A DNA stretch of 32,449 bases from IMG/VR virus record IMGVR_UViG_3300044695_001839, positions 1 to 32,449 of that record; one strand, written 5' to 3'. Origin of the DNA: a virus. The notes below the pieces were generated by a model that saw only the letters and a program-made list of their open reading frames with translations, did no database searches and was not told the origin of the DNA. The position numbers and the translations under genes were made by a program. Shown here piece after piece: positions 17,702 to 25,855 of the stretch. Within the stretch, counting starts at the first letter, position 1; each line of letters opens with the position of its first letter.

Positions 17702-18384
17702 TGTGCAACCTCTTTGTGTAAACAATTATTCATGTGCCAGCGTTTCATTGCGCCGATACCACCAACTTTATCGCAGTGAGGGCAGACTATCGTTGCCATT
17801 TTTCTGCCACGCCTAACAGCCGACATTTTTTGCTTAGTTTCTTCTGACGCTTTCTTACCAAGTTTTATCCGCCGCATCCGCTCAAGTGCTTCTGGCGTAT
17901 GTTTTTTACCTTTGGCGCCGCTCGGATTACCTTTGTGCGCTTCCGACATATGCTTTCGGTATTCAGGATTGCCCCAAAGCAGCTTAACTTTTTCGCTAAT
18001 CTTTTCTTTAGTATTAGGCGGCAAAGGTATACCTTTATTCCATGCCGACGCTACGCGAACGTATTTTTTGCCAAGCGAAGACGGAGGCTTACCACCACCT
18101 TTAACCAAATTCCACCCGATACGATCTTCGGGGCGCAACTTTTGTTCTACCTCTAAACAATACTCTTCAGACGCCAGCACTACTTTTTCTTTAACTAAAT
18201 TATCCCACCCATATTTAGCAATTGCACGCGTCAAATGTATATTCTGTCGCAGCGTTTTATGCTCAAACAATCGGCGGTCAAACCGTTTTGTAACGCCAAC
18301 GTACCCTTGGCAACGAATATCATCGTGGTCTGGACGCCTGATCCAGTAGACCACGTTGACGGCGCTGTCCGTGGGCATCGTCAT
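17698..18384 (-). CDS. GIY-YIG homing endonuclease with NUMOD3 repeats
   Basis: A 228-residue free-standing homing endonuclease placed between fibre genes. Residues about 12-95 form the GIY-YIG domain: VYWIRRP, GYVGVTKR with the following FDRRLFEHK, AIAKYGWDNLV, and WNLVKGG. Residues about 100-190 carry NUMOD3-type repeats (SAWNKGIPLP, KEKISEKVKLLW, HMSEAHKGNP, LERMRRIKLGKK, TKQKMSAVRRGRK), which contact DNA. The C-terminus is a possible zinc finger (CPHCDKVGG...HMNNC). It starts 7 bp after the upstream fibre gene and ends in a 4-bp ATGA overlap with the next, so it is translated with the late genes. Probably a mobile gene. Confidence 0.92.
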   Translation of the reverse strand: MTMPTDSAVNVVYWIRRPDHDDIRCQGYVGVTKRFDRRLFEHKTLRQNIHLTRAIAKYGWDNLVKEKVVLASEEYCLEVEQKLRPEDRIGWNLVKGGGKPPSSLGKKYVRVASAWNKGIPLPPNTKEKISEKVKLLWGNPEYRKHMSEAHKGNPSGAKGKKHTPEALERMRRIKLGKKASEETKQKMSAVRRGRKMATIVCPHCDKVGGIGAMKRWHMNNCLHKEVAQ

Positions 18385-18390
18385 GGCTAT

Positions 18391-18999
18391 TTACTCGTAA
18401 AGAATGTTGATGGAGCCTGCATCGAATGTGTCGGTGCCGTTGGTCGTGGTGACGCGGACGCGGTCTAGGGTTGCGGACAACGATTTTGATCCGGTGGTCA
18501 GTAACGTATAGGCTGACCCAGCCGCGCCAAGTATCCCCATTGCAGTCCATGTATTTGTGGACGAGTTAAGCAACGAAAATATAACTTGCCCACTAACTTC
18601 TAAGGGCGCGCTACCAACGCCAACTAAATCAAATCCAGATGAAGATGTGCCGCCGTTATTTAACGCTCCATTATATGAAAATATCGACACGTATCCGCTA
18701 GTTTCCGCGCCGCCAGAATCACCAAGTTGAAAACGTAGGTTGGCCGATCCGTTAAGACTAACGCCATTTAACATCAGCGTAATACGCCGCACCCACGACG
18801 GGATACTGGTAAAGTCAAGCGCTGTGCCCGACGTGGACGCAATCGCGGTGCCGGAGGTGAGTGGATACAGCACACCGCCACTGGCCGTGACCGTGCCCGC
18901 GAACGTGGTATTTAGCCCTGTGCTGATCGTGATCGCATCCGAGCCACCGATCTGGACGGCACCCGAGCCGTCCGTGTTACCTTTCAACCCGATTGGCAT
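18391..18999 (-). CDS. Tail fibre protein
   Basis: A 202-residue, Gly/Ser/Thr-rich protein with few charges, typical of fibre shafts. It begins MPIGLKGNTDGSGAVQIGGSDAITIST, a short repeat-like module shared with phage fibre genes, and continues with a beta-rich C-terminal domain (WVRRITLMLNGVSLNGSANLRFQLGD, ATLDRVRVTTTNGTDTFDAGSINILY in parts) that looks like a compact host-binding or trimerisation domain. The ATG shares a base with the upstream stop (TAATG). Function by family resemblance only. Confidence 0.75.
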   Translation of the reverse strand: MPIGLKGNTDGSGAVQIGGSDAITISTGLNTTFAGTVTASGGVLYPLTSGTAIASTSGTALDFTSIPSWVRRITLMLNGVSLNGSANLRFQLGDSGGAETSGYVSIFSYNGALNNGGTSSSGFDLVGVGSAPLEVSGQVIFSLLNSSTNTWTAMGILGAAGSAYTLLTTGSKSLSATLDRVRVTTTNGTDTFDAGSINILYE

Positions 19000-19817
19000 T
19001 ATGCTGCTCCTTCTAACGCGGCGACTTTCGCCTTCAGTTCTTCAATCATTGCTTGTTGCTCTTGGATGCACTTCATAAGAGCGTATTGCAAGTCAGTTTG
19101 GTAGATCGACAGCAATTCTGAGCCGTCATCTGCTTTTTCGTTTTCAAACCCATCTGTGCAAACAAGTTCAGGTGCTATGGCCTGTACATCTTGAGCAACT
19201 ACACCCAATGTAATTGGCGATGTATCGTCGTCTTTTTTGTACCTGAAGTTTTTTACCGGAATAGCGCAAATTTTATTCAGGTAATTGCCCGCTAATGAAA
19301 TATCTTTTTTGATACGCTCATCCGACAAATTTTGGTTATTCGCAGAATAATTTGCTAGCCCGCCATCAACCCTAAAGTAAGCTTGCGTTCTTTGTGTTGA
19401 TCCGCTATCAGAATAAAAAAAGCCAATACCAGAAGCGGCACTAGATGATACTCTGTAAAAACCATGACAAGCACCAGATGATTTTGCTTGGATGGAGTTT
19501 AAAGCGCTACCAAGAACGTCACTCGTCGTCCCCACCAGCAGATTACCGCTGGCGTCAAAACGTCCACTCTCAACGCCACCTTCTGCAAACGCAATCGTAT
19601 CCGCAGCGGGGGAGAAGATACCTGTGTTGGTGTCGTTTGAGAACGTAATTGATGGTGCGGCAGCAGACCCCAGCGTGACAGCAACCTGCTGCCCTGTACC
19701 AATCGTCACTGCGGTCGCGCCGCTGCCTGTGCCCGTCTTTAGCTCCAGAATGCCCGTATTGTCGCAAGACAGCGCTAGGCCGTTCGTTGCATTACCGGCG
19801 GTGATAGTGCTTGCCAT
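18999..19817 (-). CDS. Tail fibre with S74-type intramolecular chaperone
   Basis: A 272-residue fibre. The N-terminal two-thirds is beta-rich (DNTGILELKTGTGSGA, SNDTNTGIFSPAADTIAF, GRFDASGNLLVG). The C-terminal 110 residues form a peptidase S74 / endosialidase-type chaperone: NLSDERIKKDI near residue 163, with the serine at the expected autocleavage site (about 165), FRYKKDD, LGVVAQDVQAIAPELV and a terminal coiled coil (EQQAMIEELKAKVAALEG). In this family the chaperone trimerises the fibre and then cuts itself off. AAGGAG precedes the ATG. Confidence 0.9.
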   Translation of the reverse strand: MASTITAGNATNGLALSCDNTGILELKTGTGSGATAVTIGTGQQVAVTLGSAAAPSITFSNDTNTGIFSPAADTIAFAEGGVESGRFDASGNLLVGTTSDVLGSALNSIQAKSSGACHGFYRVSSSAASGIGFFYSDSGSTQRTQAYFRVDGGLANYSANNQNLSDERIKKDISLAGNYLNKICAIPVKNFRYKKDDDTSPITLGVVAQDVQAIAPELVCTDGFENEKADDGSELLSIYQTDLQYALMKCIQEQQAMIEELKAKVAALEGAA

Positions 19818-19826
19818 ACTTTCTCC

Positions 19827-20717
19827 TTAAATGACGACGTAACGGACGCCATCTGGCACCGTCAGGACAATATCCGAGGTGATGGCCGTAGATGACACCG
19901 ACTGCGAGGTGCCAACAGTATACGTGCCTGCACCGCCTGACCCCGTGCCCAAGGCCGTGATCGTCGTGCCTGCGGTCACACCGCTACCAGCAATCACAGA
20001 ACCAACAGCCAAGACGCCAGCGGTGACCGCCGAAATTGTCAATGTTGTGCCCGCAATACTACCAGTGCCAGCAAAAGAAGAGGCAAAAGTAATCGGGCCA
20101 GTTGACATAGCGTTCTTACCTGCGGTCAACGAATAGCTGGTCGTAATCGTCTGGTCGTTCTGGTAAAACACCTGGTTGGTGCCGCCACCTGTAGCACCCG
20201 CACCACCGATCGCGCCCCAGCCTGACGAGCCGTAGCCCTCAAACTGATTCAACGACGTGTTGTAGCGGATCATGCCCGAACTTGATGGCGCTGGGCGGTC
20301 AGACGTTGTACCGTTTTGCAGACGAGTCGCACCAAAGCCTGAGAACGTCACCACGTCGCCAGAGGCCGACAGGGTGGTGAATGCGCCCGTGTTGGGGGCA
20401 ACATTACCGATCGGGGGTGGCGAGCCGAACGACAGGATGTCTGGTGGCACAACAATGTTGTCGACTGTATAGAGCTGCACGTCGTTGGAGTCGGTAACGA
20501 CGTACTTGTAGGCGAGCGTTGCCAAGAGCCAGATGTCGCAGCGACCCGACGCATCCAAGATGATCGGGTTGGTGTTAGCAGTCAAGCCCGTCTGGTCTGT
20601 GAACGTCGCAATCGGTGTCGTCGTGCCGCCAGCGTAGGTAAAGACCTTGCCGGCGACTAACGGATTGCCGTTGTCGTCAAAAAATTGCTGCTTGGGGGTT
20701 GGGGTTAGGGATGCCAT
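19827..20717 (-). CDS. Tail fibre protein, virion-attachment type
   Basis: A 296-residue protein. The first 100 residues ([51 protein letters not shown]) match a conserved N-terminal domain of podovirus fibres/tailspikes that attaches to the tail. A Gly/Ser/Thr-rich shaft follows ([18 protein letters not shown] is a common fibre module), and the protein ends [13 protein letters not shown]. That ending resembles the end of the protein at 26706-28274 (ISVSNG...SRWVVV), suggesting a shared capping module. First gene of the fibre array after the ejection proteins. Confidence 0.82.
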   Translation of the reverse strand: MASLTPTPKQQFFDDNGNPLVAGKVFTYAGGTTTPIATFTDQTGLTANTNPIILDASGRCDIWLLATLAYKYVVTDSNDVQLYTVDNIVVPPDILSFGSPPPIGNVAPNTGAFTTLSASGDVVTFSGFGATRLQNGTTSDRPAPSSSGMIRYNTSLNQFEGYGSSGWGAIGGAGATGGGTNQVFYQNDQTITTSYSLTAGKNAMSTGPITFASSFAGTGSIAGTTLTISAVTAGVLAVGSVIAGSGVTAGTTITALGTGSGGAGTYTVGTSQSVSSTAITSDIVLTVPDGVRYVVI

Positions 20718-20720
20718 TTA

Positions 20721-23201
20721 TCACCTACGATTAAGGTTGTTTCGGTCTGCCGGCGCTTGAGACGCGGCGCGCGATACAAACGGCGCGGCGCGCCGCAGCG
20801 CCTCGTCATTTACTTCTTGCCCAATCTTACGAACGGTTGCTTTCTCTATAGACTGCGCCGCCAAAGCTGGGCTAGTTAGTTCGCGAGCAATTTCTAGCGC
20901 GAGTTTATCATCCATTTTTAACGCCAAACGTTTGACAACCGCATTAAATATGGTAAGCGGTACGCTAAGTAAACTAGGCGCAGGCAAACCCCCTTCTTTA
21001 GCTGTTTTAGTAGCAATAGCAGTTCCCTGATCTCCTGCGCCGCCCAACTGGGCTAGCCGAACGTATTCCGCTTCGCGAGCCAAATCATCCCGCACAGCGT
21101 TAACCGCGCGCAGTTGTTCTGGGGATAGATTTTTAGTTAGTTCAGCAATGCGTTTTTCCACCAGCATAGCGTTGGAGCCTGGTGGGAGTGGTGGCCGCAG
21201 CTTATTGCCCGTCTTATCAATTAACTCTTGAATGCGTGACAAACGAGCGGCGTCCGCACCAATAGCGTCAAAGCCTTTGCGCAGGCCCATACCGGCGTCG
21301 TCTAAAAGCGCTATTGGCCGCGCGTAATCTTTCATAAACGCAGCGTGTTTAGCCATGTTAACGCGGCCTGTTGCAGCGTCTACGACTTTTTGACGGTAAA
21401 GATCTTCGATGCCTGCTTTGGTTACTTTAAGCGCGTCGGGGTTTTTGCCAAACATCGTAATAAACTGTTCGGCTTCGCGCTCGCCTTTAGGCTGAAAATA
21501 CTTGCTTACCACGTCGTCGGCTATAATTTTTGGCTCGTTCAACGAAGTCTGCTTAAACAGATTAGCGTTCACGCCGGTTTTAAAACGCGGTACGTACTCG
21601 GTACGGTAGGTCTGCACCGCATTGGCGTACAGCGATTTTGCCTCGTCGGTGAGATTACTGCTCTTGCCGATCGCGTCGTCAATAGACTCATGCAGCTTGT
21701 ACAGATTGCGCAGAGTCATGTCGGAAGACGGCACCAGCGAAGTTTTAGCCGCCTGTATGTCTGCATTGATAGCTTTTCTGATGTCGTCAAGCTGCTGCAA
21801 CGTGGCTTCGGCGGGCGCGGTAGATTCCGACGCTGGCCTAATTATCTTGGACGAAACCTTACCTTTGCCTAACGCTGCTTCAGGCTCACCTTTAGGTTTA
21901 AGCGCCAACAGTTTACGGACAGTATTAGGCGCCGTTTCTGGCGCAAAGTCCGACAACTTGCGCTCCAGTATGTTTTCGGCGGTCTTTACTACGTTAGACA
22001 CGTCTATCTTGGCGTTACCCGCAGCTTTATACGCCGCGTTATACGCTGGCTCAATAACGCTGGTCTTAAACAATTTTTGTTCGGCTTTTGCCGCAGTCAA
22101 CAAGGCTTCGCCGGTTTCTCGCTGGCTGACATTAGTTAACGCGCTATCAATCTTGTCTAATACTTTTCTAAACGCGCCTTCTCGCAAAGCTTTAATTCGT
22201 TCTTCTTGCGCTATGCGGGCGGCATTAGTTTGCGCGGCATTTTCAGCGTATGCAGTGGCTACGCCGGGCAGTTTAGACAGCCTGTCTTGCATAGCAGAAA
22301 ACTTAGTGCTGCCTGCTGGTGCGGCTACTTCGCCTGCGGTGGGTGCGCTGCCAGGAACTCTTGATGTGACGTCCGCCCGCAGTAAATTAATAATGTCACG
22401 GCCTTTACCTTCTACTGCTTCAAGGTAATTGGTGCCTTTTAAGTCGGCTAGTTTACGACCGTAATCAAGAACTTTTCCCGCGACAGGGGCGACAACTGTG
22501 GGTAACAGCGCGCCAATTGCACCACCTGCGGCTGCGTCTTCAGGGTTTATTGCCGCAGCAGACGCAGCGCCTGTAGCGCCGCCGCCAACAAGTTTAACGC
22601 CAGTTGATGTCAGCCCAGGCGCTAAATTAGTTTTAAAACCGCCAGACTCTAGAGAGGTGGTTATTGGGGTTAAATAGCGCGCCAACGAAGGCGCCATTTG
22701 CGCCGCTTTTTTAAGTGGGGCAGCTAATACGCCACCTACAGGAGCGGTGCCAAACGCGCTGCCGATAAAGCGACCTACATCACCACCACCAAACTCGCCA
22801 TATTGCTGCTCATACGCCGCTTTTTGGCGGTCAATTTCTGCTTGAATGGCTTTAGATGCGTTGTCGTTACCCGCTACTTTATCTACACCCTTTGAGAGCA
22901 ATAGTGTAGCGGTGTCCGTAATGTCCTGAAGTCCTCGCCCAAAGCCCGCAAAAGGCGCCGCTACTGCGCGGCCATAATATGACGCGGCGCTTTCTTGACG
23001 AGGCTTGGGAATTTCATTTTTAACGTCAACAGTAGGCTCCCCACCATCACGCGGGTAGGTGTACGTTATTTCTGGCGACGACCCTTCTTGCTCTTGCGCG
23101 CGCACTTGTTTGTACGCAGCAGCAACCTTTTCAAAGTCGGGCGTACCTTTTTTGTCTGCGTTTTTGACAATCCACGCCGCGTATTCTTCTGCTGTAGCCA
23201 T
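20721..23201 (-). CDS. Large internal virion / DNA ejection protein
   Basis: An 826-residue protein. The N-terminus EEYAAWIVKNADKKGTPDFEKVAAAYKQ matches a repeat-like motif found at the start of many podovirus internal virion proteins. A Gly/Ala-rich, membrane-active-looking stretch (about residues 160-245, GGVLAAPLKKAAQ, GGGATGAASAAAI) is followed by long helical regions. It is the largest of three consecutive genes in the position of the P22 ejection proteins gp7, gp20 and gp16, and longer than gp16 (609 aa). It would be ejected with DNA to cross the envelope. No lytic-transglycosylase motif was seen. Confidence 0.75.
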   Translation of the reverse strand: MATAEEYAAWIVKNADKKGTPDFEKVAAAYKQVRAQEQEGSSPEITYTYPRDGGEPTVDVKNEIPKPRQESAASYYGRAVAAPFAGFGRGLQDITDTATLLLSKGVDKVAGNDNASKAIQAEIDRQKAAYEQQYGEFGGGDVGRFIGSAFGTAPVGGVLAAPLKKAAQMAPSLARYLTPITTSLESGGFKTNLAPGLTSTGVKLVGGGATGAASAAAINPEDAAAGGAIGALLPTVVAPVAGKVLDYGRKLADLKGTNYLEAVEGKGRDIINLLRADVTSRVPGSAPTAGEVAAPAGSTKFSAMQDRLSKLPGVATAYAENAAQTNAARIAQEERIKALREGAFRKVLDKIDSALTNVSQRETGEALLTAAKAEQKLFKTSVIEPAYNAAYKAAGNAKIDVSNVVKTAENILERKLSDFAPETAPNTVRKLLALKPKGEPEAALGKGKVSSKIIRPASESTAPAEATLQQLDDIRKAINADIQAAKTSLVPSSDMTLRNLYKLHESIDDAIGKSSNLTDEAKSLYANAVQTYRTEYVPRFKTGVNANLFKQTSLNEPKIIADDVVSKYFQPKGEREAEQFITMFGKNPDALKVTKAGIEDLYRQKVVDAATGRVNMAKHAAFMKDYARPIALLDDAGMGLRKGFDAIGADAARLSRIQELIDKTGNKLRPPLPPGSNAMLVEKRIAELTKNLSPEQLRAVNAVRDDLAREAEYVRLAQLGGAGDQGTAIATKTAKEGGLPAPSLLSVPLTIFNAVVKRLALKMDDKLALEIARELTSPALAAQSIEKATVRKIGQEVNDEALRRAAPFVSRAASQAPADRNNLNRR

Positions 23202-23206
23202 GTTTA

Positions 23207-25060
23207 TTACTTCCTTAAAACTGCATCAGCTTCTTCAAGTATGCCGCCGCCGCTGCTAGGTGCAGCAACATTAGCTCGCTTACGCGCTCTGTCCATGCCT
23301 ACTCTTAATATGTTTTGAACTTCACGCGCGGCGGCTATATATTCTCTTTCGCTTTGCGCTATAGACATACGGTTAATTGCGGCGGTGCCTTTTTCACCTT
23401 CAATGTTAGTGATGGCACCGCCGCCTTTAAGAATTTCAAACGCTTCCAAGAACGACGCGCCTTTAATTTGCTGATCTCTACGCGCAAAATCGGCGGCGTC
23501 CGTTCCATCTATAAACCGCGCGCCTGGCAACCAAGTAGCGCCAACCGCGTCACTAAACCCAGGGTGCGGTTTTGTTCCGGCGCTAATTACTTTACCTGTT
23601 TTTTTATCTATTTCTGGTTCTTTACCAATTAAACTATCAATTAAGCGTATGCTTTCTTCGCCTCGCTGAATAACGCCCGGCAGCATTGCTTTTGCCTTAA
23701 CTTGGTCTTTTGCAATTGCTTCACCCGTTGCGCGCGCAGAAGCCATTCTTTGCTGAAACGCAGGGTCTGCATCGCGCGCAGCACTTTGCTCTGCTATAGT
23801 AACGCGTTTAGTTTCAAGTCCTACCCGTTGAGCCTCAAGCTGAATACGGCGGTTTTCCTGTTTTATGCGAGTAGATTCATTTTTAAGCCGCTCTTTATCC
23901 GCAGGGGATATGCCCATGTCAAACGTGTCGACAACAGTAGTTTTGCCAGTGGCGGGATCTCTTTTAACCACCGCAATTTTATTTTGCAAATTAATTTCAG
24001 AATACACTGGACGCTGGTTCTCAAGATCTTTTCTAAACGCATCTTGAATTTCTTTAGCCATAGCCGTTAGCGCCAGACGCCGATCTTTATCGGTAGTTTT
24101 AGCCGCTAACGCGTATAGTTGTTGCGCTGTTGGGTCGAGGTAGTCAACACCTGTTTTTTTAGCCGTTGTAACGTCGGCGGGCAGCACTAGTTCTTCGCCC
24201 GGGGCTGGCGCTGCTGCTGGAGCTGGTGCAGGAGCTGCTGCTGGAGCTGGTGCAGAAGCTGGTGCAGGAGCTGGTGCTGGAGCTGCTGCTGGAGCTGCTG
24301 CTGGAGCTGCTGCTGCTGGTGCTGGAGCTGCTTGTTCTCCCTGTCGACTTCTAAGATAAGCCTCTTTAGTTGGTGGGGTACGCCCAGCAAGAATTTCGTT
24401 AAAACTAAAGTTGTCGTATTCTTCAGCATCGCGGGCGTCGGCGGCTTTTAAGATATTTTCCGCAGACACCCCAGACAAACGGGCTTTGTAGCCTTTTGAG
24501 TTACGTCTAAATTCAGCGCGGTCGCGCGCAATAGTATCCCCTAGCGGGCCAAAACGTGTTGTTAGCGGGCCAAGCACATCGTCATTAGACATCGCTAAAA
24601 GACGCGCTTCAACATCTTCTTCAGATTGAATATTGTACGCAGGGAATGCTTCGTTAAACTGTTTTAGTCGAAGATCCAAAGTGTCTATTTCTTCTTTTTT
24701 CTTTGCCTGCTCTAAGTCAAATTTGCTCTTGTCAATAGCAGCTTCGCGTTGCTGTTTTGTTGAAAGCGCTGTTTGCCGTTGCGCTTCCCCTGTGGCAATC
24801 TTTTCATAAAAACTAGGGGCAACCGTAGCAAGCTGTGAATAGAACGCGTCTGACCCGTAAGGTACTTGTTTATTGGCCATTAGTTGAGCAAGCGCGTTTT
24901 TTTCTTGTACTTGCTGCTGGTATTCCTGCATTTTCAACGCGTTCATCTGCTGTTGCTGCTGCGCGCTTTGCAATTGCGCAATAGCAGCCATTTGGTTTAC
25001 CGGCGATTCAATTTGAATCGGGCGAAACCCCATTGCAATAGATGGGTCGATCTGTGCCAT
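23207..25060 (-). CDS. Internal virion / DNA ejection protein with Pro-Ala linker
   Basis: A 617-residue, largely helical protein with Gln-rich N-terminal coiled coil (QLQSAQQQQQMNALKMQEY, QQQVQEKNALAQLM). A Pro-Ala repeat of about 43 residues (about 244-286, from DNA 24203-24331) separates it from a second helical half (RRIQLEAQRVGLETKRVTI; a conserved-looking RGEESIRLIDSLIG; GATWLPGARFIDGTDAADF). It is the middle of three ejection-type genes and comparable in position to P22 gp20. The rigid linker suggests an extended two-domain protein packed in the head. AAGGA precedes the ATG. Confidence 0.7.
   Translation of the reverse strand: MAQIDPSIAMGFRPIQIESPVNQMAAIAQLQSAQQQQQMNALKMQEYQQQVQEKNALAQLMANKQVPYGSDAFYSQLATVAPSFYEKIATGEAQRQTALSTKQQREAAIDKSKFDLEQAKKKEEIDTLDLRLKQFNEAFPAYNIQSEEDVEARLLAMSNDDVLGPLTTRFGPLGDTIARDRAEFRRNSKGYKARLSGVSAENILKAADARDAEEYDNFSFNEILAGRTPPTKEAYLRSRQGEQAAPAPAAAAPAAAPAAAPAPAPAPASAPAPAAAPAPAPAAAPAPGEELVLPADVTTAKKTGVDYLDPTAQQLYALAAKTTDKDRRLALTAMAKEIQDAFRKDLENQRPVYSEINLQNKIAVVKRDPATGKTTVVDTFDMGISPADKERLKNESTRIKQENRRIQLEAQRVGLETKRVTIAEQSAARDADPAFQQRMASARATGEAIAKDQVKAKAMLPGVIQRGEESIRLIDSLIGKEPEIDKKTGKVISAGTKPHPGFSDAVGATWLPGARFIDGTDAADFARRDQQIKGASFLEAFEILKGGGAITNIEGEKGTAAINRMSIAQSEREYIAAAREVQNILRVGMDRARKRANVAAPSSGGGILEEADAVLRK
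24203..24331. repeat. Low-complexity Pro-Ala coding repeat
   Basis: Imperfect tandem 6-bp units (GCTGGA, GCTGCT, GGTGCA on the plus strand) encode the alternating Pro-Ala linker of the overlapping ejection-protein gene. Such tracts are prone to slippage and length change between isolates. Confidence 0.85.
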
Positions 25061-25072
25061 GATTAGTCCTTA

Positions 25073-25855
25073 TCAACGCCAATACGCGCTGCTGTCGTTA
25101 TTTGGTGGTATTTGTGGACGGTAAAGATTCATGAGCTGTTGATTCTGGTAATAGTTCAACCCTTGACCCAATGAATTTGATATAGCATTAGCTGTGCCCA
25201 TGTACCCAGACGCGCGAGCGTTACCTGCATTAATAGCGCTAGCACCCAAAGCGCTACCCAAATTACCATAAGCGCCTGCCATGCCTGCACCTAAATTTCC
25301 TGCCGCGTTAGTCAGCGTATTAGTTGCGGTTTGCCCCACGCCACCCAAGCTCTGTAGCGGGTTAAGAATATTTGCCCGTTCAGTTTGATAGCGGTTAAAC
25401 GCGTTTTGATATTCTTGTGACGCCAAATCTTGGCCGAACTCCATAGCACCGCGCAGCTGGTTACCCGACAGCAAACCACCGCGTGCAGCAGCCGTGCGTT
25501 CCATCGCATCAAGGCCACGCTTTAACCTAAACCCGTACCCAGGATCAGCTTGGTACTGCGCCATCGTAAACGGCTGCAAGCCGTAGCCATAACCAGGCTC
25601 GCTGGTACGTCCGCTAATTCCAAGCAAATCGGCCAATCGATTTTGTGCAGCTAGGCCAGTCTCACGAAACGGTTCTTGCAGCGCAACCTGCCGGTTGAAC
25701 ATGCGCTCTTGCGCTTCAATACTCGCTTGTGTAGTTTCGCGCGACGCGGCTGCTGCTGTGTCGGCGGCTTGTTGCTGCGCTTTAGATGCTTTACTCGATG
25801 CCGCTGAACCAATAACGGCGGCGCCTATGGTTGCTCCAGCTACCCATCCTGACAT
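25073..25855 (-). CDS. Small DNA ejection protein (P22 gp7-like position)
   Basis: A 260-residue protein starting at the ATG at 25853-25855 (MSGWVAGATIGAAVIG) behind AGGGG; an upstream extension of seven codons is less likely. The N-terminus is a Gly/Ala hydrophobic segment, possibly membrane-active, followed by a helical Ala-rich region (KASKAQQQAADTAAAASRETTQ), then DPGYGFRLKRGLDAMERTAAARGGLLSGNQLRG, a signature common to podovirus ejection/tail-assembly proteins, and a Gly/Ala/Asn-rich C-terminus. It is similar in length to P22 gp7. It overlaps the SET gene by 16 bp. Confidence 0.75.
   Translation of the reverse strand: MSGWVAGATIGAAVIGSAASSKASKAQQQAADTAAAASRETTQASIEAQERMFNRQVALQEPFRETGLAAQNRLADLLGISGRTSEPGYGYGLQPFTMAQYQADPGYGFRLKRGLDAMERTAAARGGLLSGNQLRGAMEFGQDLASQEYQNAFNRYQTERANILNPLQSLGGVGQTATNTLTNAAGNLGAGMAGAYGNLGSALGASAINAGNARASGYMGTANAISNSLGQGLNYYQNQQLMNLYRPQIPPNNDSSAYWR

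Noticed and set aside
16703-20717. A diversity-generating retroelement acting on the fibre genes
   Set aside because: No reverse transcriptase gene and no template/variable repeat pair were seen.
21345-22428. Long plus-strand frames (175 and 268 codons) opposite the large ejection protein gene
   Set aside because: Low-complexity Ser/Ala/Leu-rich products typical of shadows of Ala-rich genes; no ribosome-binding site and no family resemblance.
24187-24429. A Gln/Leu-rich minus-strand frame overlapping the Pro-Ala linker
   Set aside because: It is the out-of-frame translation of the same tandem repeat, not an independent gene.
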